DNA from: Phycisphaera sp.
GTDB lineage: Bacteria; Planctomycetota; Phycisphaerae; Phycisphaerales; UBA1924
Assembly (NCBI GenBank): GCA_025916675.1
Contig: CP098402.1
Coordinates: 2,723,205 to 2,787,204 of the forward strand
Length of the DNA: 64,000 bases
Direction of reading: 5' to 3'
Below are positions 43,969 to 53,153 of this stretch, in pieces; the stretch's first letter is position 1, and each line of letters starts with the position of its first letter. The notes beneath the pieces are model-generated. The model was not told the origin of the DNA. It was given only the letters and a program-made list of their open reading frames with translations, and made no database searches. The position numbers and the translations under genes were made by a program.

Positions 43969-46374
43969 TCAATCCACGCGCGTCAACCGCGCATACTCCA
44001 AAATCAGTGTCTTCACCCCAATCCCCGTAAACTCCACGCGCGCCCGGGCGCCAGGCCCCGCGCCGCAACTCAGCACCTTCCCCACGCCAAACTGCGGATG
44101 CCGCACGCGCGAGCCGACACGCAAAGAGGCAGCTTGCTGCTCGTCGTCGCCCCAGGGGTCGAAGTCGTCGCTCCCGCCGCTGCTGTAATCACTGAACCCG
44201 TCGGCGCGGTCGCTGAAGCTCACGTGCTCGGCGTCCTGATCGCCGATCTCGCTGAGGAAGCGGCTGGGGATCGTCCGCTCGGGCACGCCCCGCACCGCGC
44301 GCACGCGGGCGCTCGTGATGATGAGCCGCTTCATGGCGCGGGTGATGCCCACGAACGCGAGGCGGCGTTCCTCTTCCAGCTCGGCCTCGCTCTCGCGGGC
44401 CCGGCTGTGCGGCAGGGTGCCCTCTTCGAGGCCGATCATCGCGACGGCGGGGAATTCCAGGCCCTTGCTGGCGTGCAGGGTCATGAGCGTGACCGCCCCG
44501 CCCGCCGCGTCGACGGCGTCCTGGTCGCTCACGAGCGCCACGGTCTCGAGCCAGGCGCGCAGCATCGCCAGCAAGGGCGGCTCCTCGGCGTCCTTCCCGG
44601 CGCTCGCGCTCTCGGCGTCGGTGAACGCGAACGGGTCACCCGCCGGGTCGTACTCTCGCTCGAACTCGGCCGCGCCGGTGATGAGCTGGTCGAGGTTGTC
44701 CAGCCGGCTCTCGTCCTCCTCACCGCCCGATTTCGCTCGGCTCTGGTACATGGAGCGAAGGCCGCTGTCGTCGATGACGCGGGCCACCAGATCGGCCAGC
44801 GTCGTGCTGACCTCGGCCCCCATGAAGCTGCCGTGGCCGGTCCAGCCCTCGACCATCTTCACGAAGTCCTTGCAGGAGTTGGCCGATCTTGAGGTCACCT
44901 CGGCGTGCTTCTCGGGCTCGCGCAAGAGATCGAACAGCGGCACGCCCGCCATCCCCGCCGCGGCGTCGAGCTTATTCAGGCTGGTCTTGCCGATGCCGCG
45001 CGTGGGCGTGTTGACGATCCTCAGGAGTGAGATGTTGTCCGCCGGGTTCGCGACGACGCGCAGGTACGCGATCGTGTTCTTGATTTCTTCTCTGTCATAG
45101 AACGCCGTCCCCCGCGCGATGCGGTACGGCACCGCGTGCGAACGCATGGCGTCCTCGATCACGCGGCTGAGCGCGTTCGTGCGGTAGAACACCGCCATGT
45201 CGCGCCATTCCAGCCCGTCCTCGGCCCGCGCCTTCAGCCAGTCGGCGACCAGCTCGGCCTCGTGCCGCTCGTCCTGGCACAGCACGGCCTCGACTGGCTC
45301 GCCGCCCCCGGTGCTGGTGAACAGGTCCTTGTGCTTGCGGCGTTTGTTTTTCGTGATCAGCGTGTCGGCGGCCTTGAGGATCGGCGCGGTGGAACGAAAA
45401 TTCTCGCCAAGGGGGATCACCTCGCATGCGGGGTACTGCTGCTCGAACTCGAGGATGTTGCTGATGTCCGCCCCGCGCCAGCCGTAGATGCTCTGATCGG
45501 GATCGCCCACGACGCAGAAGTTGGGCCCCTTGTCGCCGCGGCCGTCCTGCCCGGCCTCTCCAGCAAGCAACGCGGCGATCTCGAATTGGGCGCGGTTGGT
45601 GTCCTGGTACTCGTCGATGAGCAGGTACTGCCACCGCTCGCGGAGCTCCGCTCGGGCCTGCTCGCTCTTGCGTAACAACTTCGCGGTCAGCAGCAATAGG
45701 TCATCGAAGTCGACCGCGCCGGCGGAACGCATCGCCTGCTGGTACGCGCCATAGATCCGCGCCACCTGCTTGGTATAAAAATCCATCGCGTTCGCCGCGT
45801 ACGCGTCGGCGTCCTGCAGCTCGTTCTTGGCCCCGCTGATGGCGTTGAGCACGCTCCTGGGCGCCCAGTTGCTGCTGTCCATCCCCAGGTCCTTGATGGT
45901 CCGCTTCATGAGGGCGACCTGGTCGGACGTGTCGTAGATGGTGAAGTCGGGCTTGAGGTGCGGCAGCGCCTCGTCGTCGGCGTAGCGCCGCAGCAATCGC
46001 GCACACAGGCTGTGGAACGTGGCGACGGTCAGCCCCCGCGTGCGACGCGAGTCGGAGCCGTCCTGCCCCCCCAGCAGCACGCCCACCCGCTCGCGCATCT
46101 CGGCGGCGGCCTTGTTGGTAAAGGTCAACGCCAGGATCGACCACGGCGGCACGCCCAGCCGCACCAGGTGCCCGATGCGCCGGGTGATCACCCGGGTCTT
46201 CCCGCTGCCCGCGGCCGCCAGCACCAGCACCGGGCCCTCGGTGGCCAGCACGGCCCGCTGCTGGGCGTCGGTCAGGTCGGCCAGGAGGGGGTCCGGCTGG
46301 TCTTCGTGGGGCTGGATGGGTTGGGTGGGCAGTTCGTCGGTCATGGTGCCATCCGTGGCGAGAGAGTCGTCCAT
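43969..46374 (-). CDS. UvrD/PcrA-type SF1 DNA helicase
   Basis: 801 residues, full length for PcrA/UvrD. Motif Q is seen at LTDAQQRAV, Walker A AAAGSGKT (residues ~53-60), Ia LALTFTNKAAAEMR, II LLIDEYQDTNRAQ, III VGDPDQSIYGWRGAD, IV IPLGENFRST, V LMTLHASKGLEFPAV and VI EERRLAFVGITRAM. The C-terminal ~50 residues form the Tudor-like domain (GSRVRHPQFGVGKVLSC). It acts in nucleotide excision and mismatch repair and in removing RecA from DNA. The gene faces away from the dockerin gene, with a divergent promoter region between. Confidence 0.93.
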   Translation of the reverse strand: MDDSLATDGTMTDELPTQPIQPHEDQPDPLLADLTDAQQRAVLATEGPVLVLAAAGSGKTRVITRRIGHLVRLGVPPWSILALTFTNKAAAEMRERVGVLLGGQDGSDSRRTRGLTVATFHSLCARLLRRYADDEALPHLKPDFTIYDTSDQVALMKRTIKDLGMDSSNWAPRSVLNAISGAKNELQDADAYAANAMDFYTKQVARIYGAYQQAMRSAGAVDFDDLLLLTAKLLRKSEQARAELRERWQYLLIDEYQDTNRAQFEIAALLAGEAGQDGRGDKGPNFCVVGDPDQSIYGWRGADISNILEFEQQYPACEVIPLGENFRSTAPILKAADTLITKNKRRKHKDLFTSTGGGEPVEAVLCQDERHEAELVADWLKARAEDGLEWRDMAVFYRTNALSRVIEDAMRSHAVPYRIARGTAFYDREEIKNTIAYLRVVANPADNISLLRIVNTPTRGIGKTSLNKLDAAAGMAGVPLFDLLREPEKHAEVTSRSANSCKDFVKMVEGWTGHGSFMGAEVSTTLADLVARVIDDSGLRSMYQSRAKSGGEEDESRLDNLDQLITGAAEFEREYDPAGDPFAFTDAESASAGKDAEEPPLLAMLRAWLETVALVSDQDAVDAAGGAVTLMTLHASKGLEFPAVAMIGLEEGTLPHSRARESEAELEEERRLAFVGITRAMKRLIITSARVRAVRGVPERTIPSRFLSEIGDQDAEHVSFSDRADGFSDYSSGGSDDFDPWGDDEQQAASLRVGSRVRHPQFGVGKVLSCGAGPGARARVEFTGIGVKTLILEYARLTRVD

Positions 46375-46548
46375 ACGCCAGCGTAAGGCCCCCAGCCGCG
46401 TTCCGGCGGGGCTGATCGAAAGTCCGCAAACCTTGCCACTTTCTCTCCCCGAGGGACGAATGGCCTTGGGAATCTGCCCAGAGTGCTGTACACTGGTCCG
46501 TGGCTGGCCCTCCGAGCGTTGGGCCCCGCCCCCGGGAGGAACATCGCG

Positions 46549-48267
46549 ATGCGTACCACTTCGAAGTCGAACAAAGCACTGATCGTTCTCGCCGGTCTGG
46601 CCCCCGGCACGGCCGCCCTGGCCCAGGGCTTCCCCGCCGAGCTGGATCTCGGCTCGCTCGACGGCACCAACGGCTTCAAGATCCTGGGCATCAGCCCGGG
46701 TGAGTTCGCCGGCCGGGCCATCTGCTCGGCGGGCGATATGAACGGCGACGGCATCGACGATATGGCCATCGCCGCCAACGGCGCCGCCCCGGGCGGGCGC
46801 GTCGAGGCCGGCTCGGTCTATGTGATCTATGGCAAGGAAGAACTGTTCGAGGCCGCCATCGACCTGTCGCTCATTGACGGCACCAATGGCTTCGTCATCA
46901 ACGGTGTGGAAGCCGGTGACTACGCCGGCACCAGCCTGTCCAGCGTGGGCGACATCAATGGCGACGGGTACGACGACTTGGCCATCGGCGCACCGGGTGC
47001 CTATAGGTTCGCTGGCGCGGCCTACATGGTGTTCGGCGCCGAGGGCGGGCCACCGGCGGTGGTCGAACTCTCGTCCTTAGACGGCTCCAACGGCGCGGCG
47101 TTCTACGGCTCGGGCGCGGACTACCGATTCGGCGGTTCGGTTGCTGGTGGCGACTTTAATGGTGACGGGCTCGGCGACCTGCTCGTCGGCGCAGCTGGCG
47201 CAAGTGGATTCGGTCGGGCTGGATCGGGCGAGGGCTACGTGCTCTTTGGTCGTCCCGAGGGCGAGCCCTTCCCCGCGAGCATGACCCGCGACGACCTGGA
47301 CGGTGACAACGGTTTCACGCTCATCGGTGGAGCGGGGCAGCAAATGGGCCGCACCGTCGCCTCGCTCGGCGACATCAACGGCGATGGTGCCGACGAGATC
47401 GCCGTCGGGAGCAGCGTCGCGGCCTTCCCGGGCCGCAGCTATGCGGGAGCCATCGCCATCCTCAAGGGCCAGACGGACGCCATTTGGGAAGGGGCCTACG
47501 ACCTGACCGAAACCAACGAAAACCAGACCCTCATCGAGGGCCAGGATTCCTTCATCGGCGTTGGCTCGGGCATGGACGGCATTGGTGACATCGACGGCGA
47601 CGGCTACGAGGACTTCCTGTTCACCGCCCAGATCGCGGGGCAGGCCTACACCGTCTTCGGCGGCCCTTCCCTGCCCGAACGGTTCACGCCCGCTGATCTG
47701 GACGGCAGCAACGGCTTCGCGTTTGCGGGCATACCCGGCGACGCCATCGCCGCGTGCGCGGGCGTGGGCGATATCAATGGCGACGGATTGGCCGACGCCA
47801 TCGTTGGCGGGGCGGGTGCCGACATCTCGGGGTACAACGCGGGCACGAGTTGGGCCTGCCTGGGCCAGGCCGACCGATCCCGCGTCGAGGTCGCCTTCCG
47901 GGACTTCGGTGCCGACGACGGCTTCGCGTGCCTTGGCGAGGACGACCAAGATCGATCCGGCCTGGCAGTGGGCGGCGGGTGCGACCTCAACGCCGACGGT
48001 GTGCCCGACATCCTGATCGGCGCCCTCCAGCACAACCCAGGCTCGGCCATCAACGCCGGCGCGGGCTATGTGATCTTCGGCGGCCCACCCACGGCTAACC
48101 CCTGCCGCGCCGACCTGGACGGCGATGGCCTCCTGACGATCTTCGACTTCCTCGAGTTCCTAAACCTGTTCGATGCGGGCGATCTGGCCGCCGACTTCGA
48201 TGGCAGCGGTGTGCTCTCGTTCTTCGACTTCCTGGCATTCCAAAACGAGTTCAGCGCGGGCTGCTAA
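46549..48267 (+). CDS. Secreted FG-GAP (integrin-alpha-like) protein with GC-type dockerin tail
   Basis: The start at 46549 follows GGGAGGA with 8-bp spacing and gives a signal peptide (KALIVLAGLAPGTAALAQG); 572 residues. Seven FG-GAP-type calcium loops are seen (for example GDMNGDGIDDMAIA, GDINGDGYDDLAIGAPGA, GDFNGDGLGDLLVGAAGA, GDINGDGLADAIVGGAGA), which build a beta-propeller. The C-terminal ~55 residues are a dockerin-like pair of EF-hand loops (ADLDGDGLLTIFDFLEFLN, ADFDGSGVLSFFDFLAFQN) ending SAGC, the GC-type dockerin known from Phycisphaerales. It is probably a cell-surface or extracellular attachment protein. Confidence 0.9.
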   Translation: MRTTSKSNKALIVLAGLAPGTAALAQGFPAELDLGSLDGTNGFKILGISPGEFAGRAICSAGDMNGDGIDDMAIAANGAAPGGRVEAGSVYVIYGKEELFEAAIDLSLIDGTNGFVINGVEAGDYAGTSLSSVGDINGDGYDDLAIGAPGAYRFAGAAYMVFGAEGGPPAVVELSSLDGSNGAAFYGSGADYRFGGSVAGGDFNGDGLGDLLVGAAGASGFGRAGSGEGYVLFGRPEGEPFPASMTRDDLDGDNGFTLIGGAGQQMGRTVASLGDINGDGADEIAVGSSVAAFPGRSYAGAIAILKGQTDAIWEGAYDLTETNENQTLIEGQDSFIGVGSGMDGIGDIDGDGYEDFLFTAQIAGQAYTVFGGPSLPERFTPADLDGSNGFAFAGIPGDAIAACAGVGDINGDGLADAIVGGAGADISGYNAGTSWACLGQADRSRVEVAFRDFGADDGFACLGEDDQDRSGLAVGGGCDLNADGVPDILIGALQHNPGSAINAGAGYVIFGGPPTANPCRADLDGDGLLTIFDFLEFLNLFDAGDLAADFDGSGVLSFFDFLAFQNEFSAGC

Positions 48268-48866
48268 CGGCGGCGCCCGAGCGGAACAACCAACAACGTC
48301 GCGAACCCGATCAACGCCCCCGGCGAAGGCACGATGACGATCGTCGTCGACGCCTCGGTGAGATCGGCGAGAGCCGAGCGGCCAGTGCGGGACATGCGAT
48401 CCGGATACACGTCGTAGCGGCTGGTCAGCGTCGACAGCCCGATCTCTCGCGACGTGAAGTCGGCAATGGTGATCTCGGCCCGCCAAAGGGCGATCGGGTT
48501 CGTCGGATCGCCGTAGATGTGGTAGGGCAGATGGTACTGCCCGGCGATGATGCCCTCCACGCGCAGGCCATCGGCCGATACATCCCCCGGGTGCGTCCCC
48601 GGCGCGATCATCGAGGGATCGAGTTCGGGGGCTATCCAGAGCCCATCGGTGGCCCGCACTTCGGTCAGCGTTGCACCAAAGCAGTAGTCGGCCGGATCAA
48701 ACTCGGTCCACAGCGTCACCACCGCCGTCGGCTGGCTCGGGCTCAGATCGTTGCTGACCTCGAAGTACAGCCGCTCGCCGTTGGCCAGAGCGGTCGCCGA
48801 TCCGATCGACAGTACGATCGGCAGTACCGTGGTTGCTGCAACACGGATCGCATGCGTAGGGGTCAT
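48264..48866 (-). CDS. Exported protein with PEP-CTERM-like sorting tail
   Basis: Start chosen at 48866 (MTPTHAIRVAATTV, then LSIGSATALANG as signal peptide); an ATG at 48890 is an alternative. The ~200-residue product is an extracellular beta-rich domain with no named family, ending in VPSPGALIGFATLLVVPLGRRR. That tail has the Val-Pro-x-Pro motif, a hydrophobic helix and an Arg cluster of PEP-CTERM exosortase substrates. The stop overlaps the stop of the convergent dockerin gene by four bases. Confidence 0.72.
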   Translation of the reverse strand: MTPTHAIRVAATTVLPIVLSIGSATALANGERLYFEVSNDLSPSQPTAVVTLWTEFDPADYCFGATLTEVRATDGLWIAPELDPSMIAPGTHPGDVSADGLRVEGIIAGQYHLPYHIYGDPTNPIALWRAEITIADFTSREIGLSTLTSRYDVYPDRMSRTGRSALADLTEASTTIVIVPSPGALIGFATLLVVPLGRRR

Positions 48867-49073
48867 GGCATTCTTTCTCACCGTTGGCATCACATAGGAC
48901 TCGGCATGTCTGCTCGGGATCATAGTGACCCACAGAACACCCCAGAGCGAGTGCCAACAACCGCCAGACAAATCTCAGAACGGACTCAGACCCTTCCCAG
49001 GGCTTCTGGCGGGCGGATGTGGTACAACATCATCGAGCCATGTTGGGACCACGAGCCCAGGAGGGAAGTCCAA

Positions 49074-50537
49074 ATGCCCGCAGCAAACACCACCACCACC
49101 ACCACCACAACCCGCCGCGGCTTCATCGCCGGATCACTCGCACTGGCAGGCACCGCTGGCGCAGCCAGCGCGGGCCTTCCCCTCACTTCTTCGCGCCGCG
49201 TTGGCCCGCGGGCCCAACGCCTCATCGACGCCGTCACGCGTGGCGACCACTCGACGGTCGATCGGGAACTGACACTCCAGCCCCAGCTGATCTCGACCCG
49301 CGACGACAAGGGCCGCGGCCTGTTCACGCTCGCCCTGGTGTGCCGGCATCCACGCGTGTGCGAGGTGCTGCGGCAGCACGGCCACGAGCCCGACCTGCAC
49401 GAGTCGGCGGCCCTGCTCGATTGGGATCGCGTCGACGAGCTCGCCGCGGCCGACCAGAGCCGCGTGAACGAGACGCACCCCATCGGCGGCACGGCCATGT
49501 TCGCGGCGGCCTTGGGCGGGGCGGGATCGGACATGTGGCGCGTCTATCGCTACTGCGGCCTGCCCAACCGGCGGGCCGACGGCGGCGTCTCTCCCCTGCG
49601 CGCCGCGCTCGACCACCCCGCCCTGGCCACCGCGGAGCTGACCGCCGCCACGCTGCTGGGCAACGGGGCCGACGCGAGCCAGGTCGGCCCCGATGGATGG
49701 ACACCGCTGCACGCCGCCGCCGCACGCGGCAGCACCGAGATCATCGAGATGCTGGTGCGCAAGGACGCCCCAATCGACGCGACCACGCCGCAGGGCCACC
49801 GCGCCATCGACCTGGCCGAACGGCTCGGCCACGAGGCCGCCGCCGCGATGCTGCTCGACCACGCCCGGATCCCCCGCGAGCACACCGCCGGCCGGCGGGC
49901 CCTCGACGCCAGCGGCGCGCCCTACGCACCGCCGGCCTTCGCGGACCTACCACTCCCCATCCGACGCGACTTCGTCGGCGCGGCGCACGGCAACCTGGCG
50001 GCGCTGAAGGAACGCGTGGCCGAGGACCCGCGCTTCGTGCATTCGGTGGCGACGACCAACGAGGCCGCCGTCGAGGCGGGCGCACACATGGGCAACGTCG
50101 AGATTGTGGAATACCTGCTTGATCTTGGCGCACCCTACGACCTCCCCACCGCCGTCATGCGCGGAGACGAAGCCACCGTTCGCGCCAGACTGAAAGCCGA
50201 TCCGCAATCCGTCAACGAACGCGGGGCCCACGACTATCCGTTGCTGTGGTACCCATCCATAGGCCGCGGATCGCCCAAGATGGTGGCTATCGCCGTACTA
50301 CTGCTCGACGCGGGCGCGTTGGTCGAGCGCCAGCACTACCTGGGCACGACCGCCCTGCACCTGGCCGCCCAGCGTGGCCACGCCGACCTTGCGGAACTGA
50401 TGCTCGACCACGGCGCGAACCCGAATCGTGTTGGACGCAAATTCTCGGCCGAGGGCCAGACGCCGCTGCACCTGGCCGAGCGGGGCGGCCACGACGGCAT
50501 CGCCGCCCTCTTGCGCTCGCGCGGCGCGACGGGCTGA
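49074..50537 (+). CDS. Ankyrin-repeat protein with twin-arginine signal
   Basis: 487 residues from the ATG at 49074 (AGGAGGG upstream). The N-terminus is eight Thr residues (6-13) followed by RRGFIAGSLALAGTAGAASA, a clear Tat signal with Arg14-Arg15. The mature part contains several ankyrin repeats (DGWTPLHAAAARGSTEIIEMLV, QGHRAIDLAERLGHEAAAAML, GTTALHLAAQRGHADLAELMLDHGANPN, GQTPLHLAERGGHDGIAALL), so it is probably a periplasmic protein-interaction scaffold. The 16-bp gap to the CadC-like gene suggests an operon. Confidence 0.85.
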   Translation: MPAANTTTTTTTTRRGFIAGSLALAGTAGAASAGLPLTSSRRVGPRAQRLIDAVTRGDHSTVDRELTLQPQLISTRDDKGRGLFTLALVCRHPRVCEVLRQHGHEPDLHESAALLDWDRVDELAAADQSRVNETHPIGGTAMFAAALGGAGSDMWRVYRYCGLPNRRADGGVSPLRAALDHPALATAELTAATLLGNGADASQVGPDGWTPLHAAAARGSTEIIEMLVRKDAPIDATTPQGHRAIDLAERLGHEAAAAMLLDHARIPREHTAGRRALDASGAPYAPPAFADLPLPIRRDFVGAAHGNLAALKERVAEDPRFVHSVATTNEAAVEAGAHMGNVEIVEYLLDLGAPYDLPTAVMRGDEATVRARLKADPQSVNERGAHDYPLLWYPSIGRGSPKMVAIAVLLLDAGALVERQHYLGTTALHLAAQRGHADLAELMLDHGANPNRVGRKFSAEGQTPLHLAERGGHDGIAALLRSRGATG

Positions 50538-50553
50538 CGGCATAATCTCCCCC

Positions 50554-51429
50554 ATGCCCGACGCCCCGCGCGCCCACGCCTACCGCATCGGCGAGTTCTG
50601 GTTCGACCCGCGGACCGGCGAGCTCGCCCCGCACGACAACGGCAAGGTTGCGCGAACGCTCGCGCCCCAGCCGGCTGGGCTGCTGTTGCTGCTGGCCGAG
50701 AATCCTGGCTCACTGGTCACCCACGAGACCATCCGCGACCGCCTGTGGCCCGATGCGCTCGTCGAGTACGACCAGGGCGTGCACCACTGCATGCGGCTCA
50801 TCCGCTCGGCACTCGGCGACTCGGCCCGCAGGCCGGAGTTCATCGAGACGCTCCCCAAGCGCGGCTACCGGCTGCTGGCACACGTCACCCCTCCCTCCAA
50901 CTGTGGTGATGCCCCGACCACGACCCCTCGCGAAGTACCCGCGCCATCGCCCACGAGCCGACCCGATCGCAAGAAGATGACCCTCGCCCTGGCCGCGAGC
51001 GCCGCGCTGCTCGCGCTCGTGGTTGTGTCCATCGCGAGGGTCGCTACGCCGTCACCGGACACCGTCACCGTCGGCATCATGCCGTTCGCCCATCCCGACG
51101 CGCCGTCGCTGTCTCGAGAGGCCGGCCCCATCGCCGAGCTGCTCGTCGCCGAGCTGACCACCAGCCCCGAACTGGCGATCATCGGCCCATCGACGACCCA
51201 ACAGCACGCCGGCGCGCCGGGCCTGGAGGCCGTCGCGCGAGAACTCGACGCGGCCTACCTCGTGCATCCGAGGTTCGTCAACCAGGACGGCACGTGGCGC
51301 GTGCTCGTCGAGATCATCCGGGCCGCGGACGGTGCGCACGTCTGGACGGTGTGGCTCGACAGCCCGGTCGATGCGGATCAAGCCACCGCCACGATCGCTC
51401 GTGCCGTGCGCGACACCGCCGGCCGCTGA
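50554..51429 (+). CDS. CadC/ToxR-like membrane-anchored winged-helix regulator
   Basis: 291 residues. The N-terminal ~110 residues form an OmpR/PhoB-type winged helix (FDPRTGELAPHDNG, LLLLLAENPGSLVTHETIRDRLWPD, ... RLIRSALGDSARRPEFIETLPKRGYRLLAHV). A Pro/Thr linker and one transmembrane helix (residues ~142-162) follow. The periplasmic part (VTVGIMPFAHP, IAELLVAELTTSPELAIIGPS, LDAAYLVHPRFVNQDGTWRVLVEII, DGAHVWTVWLDSP) matches the FlgO/TolB-N-like sensor domain seen after CadC-type regulators. It may sense periplasmic conditions and control the adjacent ankyrin gene (inference). Confidence 0.82.
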   Translation: MPDAPRAHAYRIGEFWFDPRTGELAPHDNGKVARTLAPQPAGLLLLLAENPGSLVTHETIRDRLWPDALVEYDQGVHHCMRLIRSALGDSARRPEFIETLPKRGYRLLAHVTPPSNCGDAPTTTPREVPAPSPTSRPDRKKMTLALAASAALLALVVVSIARVATPSPDTVTVGIMPFAHPDAPSLSREAGPIAELLVAELTTSPELAIIGPSTTQQHAGAPGLEAVARELDAAYLVHPRFVNQDGTWRVLVEIIRAADGAHVWTVWLDSPVDADQATATIARAVRDTAGR

Positions 51430-51468
51430 CCGCACGCCGCCGGCCCGCTCCGGGCGGGCACGCCGTGC

Positions 51469-51594
51469 CCCGAGCCCGGCGGCCATCGCCCGCACCGCCG
51501 CCCCCCCCGGGGCGGGCCCGGCCACGATCGGGCCGCTCGGGCCGGCGACGACGACGCCAGACGGGGCGTGCGGTCGCCCGGCCGGGATGCCGGC
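51469..51594. repeat. GC-rich 21-bp-phased degenerate repeat segment
   Basis: Six 21-bp blocks beginning 51469, 51490, 51511, 51532, 51553 and 51574 show weakly similar ends (CCATCGC, CACGATCGG, GGGCGTGCGG), the same style as the array at 41.3-41.5 kb. Similarity between units is low and the boundaries are less certain. Open frames over 51430-52006 on both strands have no coding character. Confidence 0.45.
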
Positions 51595-51740
51595 GGCACG
51601 CGGGCCACCCTCCCCCGCCGCGAGGGCCCCGAGCGGCCCGAACCGACAGAATCGGCCCTCCGAAGCCATGAGCGGGACTCCTCGTCTATCGCGGTGCCCT
51701 GCCGGGCCCGAACTGGCCCCACGCGGGGGCCGGGTGCGGC

Positions 51741-51908
51741 CATGCGAGAGCCCGGTGGCACCAGTCGAGGACAACATAGTCCCAGTCGAGAGCAGCCTGG
51801 CACCAGCCGAGAGCCGAGTGGTGCCAGTCGAGAGCAATCTGGCACCAGTCGAGCGTCGCGTGGAGCCAGTCGAGAACAAAATGGCTGTAGTCGAGAGCAG
51901 AATGGTCC
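51741..51908. repeat. 21-bp tandem repeat array with conserved CAGTCGAG core
   Basis: Eight 21-bp units; the core CAGTCGAG (or a one-base variant) starts at 51762, 51783, 51804, 51825, 51846, 51867 and 51888, with a degenerate unit at 51741. Between cores is a half-conserved GAGCANNNTGGCAC-like segment. Phasing is exact over seven units. In the plus frame it would encode a heptad of the type APVESRV, but no gene with a start signal contains it. It lies between the CadC-like gene and the SIR2-like gene and, with the previous repeat, fills most of a 577-bp gap. Confidence 0.85.
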
Positions 51909-52006
51909 CGTTATCCGGGCCTTTTGGGGTGGGCGGGGCCGGGTCGCGGGCGGTTTCCCGGTCCGGGCAGGGCGCGGACGCGAGCCCTCGGGATGGCCGG
52001 GCCGCG

Positions 52007-53092
52007 TCAGGCCTTGGGCAGGTCCCACTCGGCGTCGAGGGTCTGGATGTTGTCGTCGAGGAGTTCGCCGCAGGTGCGTTGGAGGTCAAACCGAAGCAGT
52101 TCGGCGGCACTGTCGTAGAAAGACCGCGCAAAGAGCATGCGAGCGACCTCCTTCCGTCGCGACGCGGTGAGCCCGAGTGCCGTGCCAATGGCAACCGGGT
52201 TTTCGGAGACTTGCTTGCCCTGGTAAATGAAACGCGGATCGTGCAGATATCCCGGTCTGTATGGAAAACTCAGCAGTTTCATGTTCTCCTTATCAAACCC
52301 GAAGCCTAAAAAGCAAACCACCTGTGCCTGCGCAATCGCGTGGCGAGCTTGCTGATGCATTTTATTTGCTTCCTCGGAAGCTCGCTCGCCCACGAGCCGG
52401 AGGGTCTTCTGCCAGCGGGCGATGTCGTGCTCGCCGTATCTAACGTTAGAGTCCAACTCATTCCACCGCTCGTACGCCTGAACGGGATCGCCGGGCTTGT
52501 AGCCGGGTCCAATGTGTGGCATATCACCGACCGAGCCGTGCATATGGATGATCTGGCCTGGGTCAAGCTCCGCGTTTGCCTTGGCAGGGTCGTTCGCAAG
52601 CTCACGCGTCGAGAGCATCATGAAACACTCAAGCGATCGGTCATAATTGAAGGTCACAAAAGTGACCTTCCTTTCCGTAGGATCCTCTGCGGTTGGCCCC
52701 ATCCGGTCGGCCAGCCAGTTGTAGAGCCGCGGCTGACGGAACAGCAAGTCCTGACGCTCGCAATGGCTGATGATCAGTCCAATCAACGCCGCACCGATCG
52801 GACGTTGCTCTGGGCGATGCTTCAGGAAGGTATCTATCGAGTACGTCCCGCTCCGCATGAAGCTCTTGCCGAAGTCTTTCAGCCGCTTGTCGCTGTAGTA
52901 GACTTGGAGCAGGTCGTCTCGATCCGACCAGAGCGCGTTCCATACATCGCGAAGCGCCTCCGTCGCGTCGTCCGGACATCGCTCATCCAACGCAAGCGCG
53001 ATGATCGCACTGCGAAGCTGCGAGCCGAGCGGGAAGCCGTACTCGCAGCTCGCGCCGGCGCCGAGGATGAAGACGGTTTTCTTGCGGATCAT
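52007..53092 (-). CDS. Stand-alone SIR2-like domain protein
   Basis: 361 residues. SIR2 motifs are visible: VFILGAGASCEYGFPLG (NAD-binding turn at residues 11-15), FVTFNYDRSLE (FNYD, 148-151) and IIHMHGSVGDMP (probable catalytic His185), then VVCFLGFGFDKEN near 280. The Cys4 zinc finger of protein deacetylases is absent, as in prokaryotic SIR2-like NADases used in phage defence. No second effector or sensor domain is clear; the C-terminal ~60 residues are helical. Function as an NAD-depleting defence protein is inferred from the family. Codon use is less GC-rich than the flanking genes. Confidence 0.8.
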   Translation of the reverse strand: MIRKKTVFILGAGASCEYGFPLGSQLRSAIIALALDERCPDDATEALRDVWNALWSDRDDLLQVYYSDKRLKDFGKSFMRSGTYSIDTFLKHRPEQRPIGAALIGLIISHCERQDLLFRQPRLYNWLADRMGPTAEDPTERKVTFVTFNYDRSLECFMMLSTRELANDPAKANAELDPGQIIHMHGSVGDMPHIGPGYKPGDPVQAYERWNELDSNVRYGEHDIARWQKTLRLVGERASEEANKMHQQARHAIAQAQVVCFLGFGFDKENMKLLSFPYRPGYLHDPRFIYQGKQVSENPVAIGTALGLTASRRKEVARMLFARSFYDSAAELLRFDLQRTCGELLDDNIQTLDAEWDLPKA

Positions 53093-53153
53093 GACACGCA
53101 GGATAGAAGGCCGTTGCGTCGTGGGCGGTGCCGCGCCGGCCCGGCCAGAGGAC

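Noticed and set aside
51430-52006. Long open frames on both strands, including a heptad-repeat product
   Set aside because: The 21-bp period keeps all frames open; no start signal or coding character. Treated as repeats, with the coding option left as a finding to test.
49074-53092. Long antisense frames in the ankyrin, CadC-like and SIR2 genes
   Set aside because: Shadow frames caused by high GC; the sense frames have signal peptides, motifs and ribosome-binding sites.
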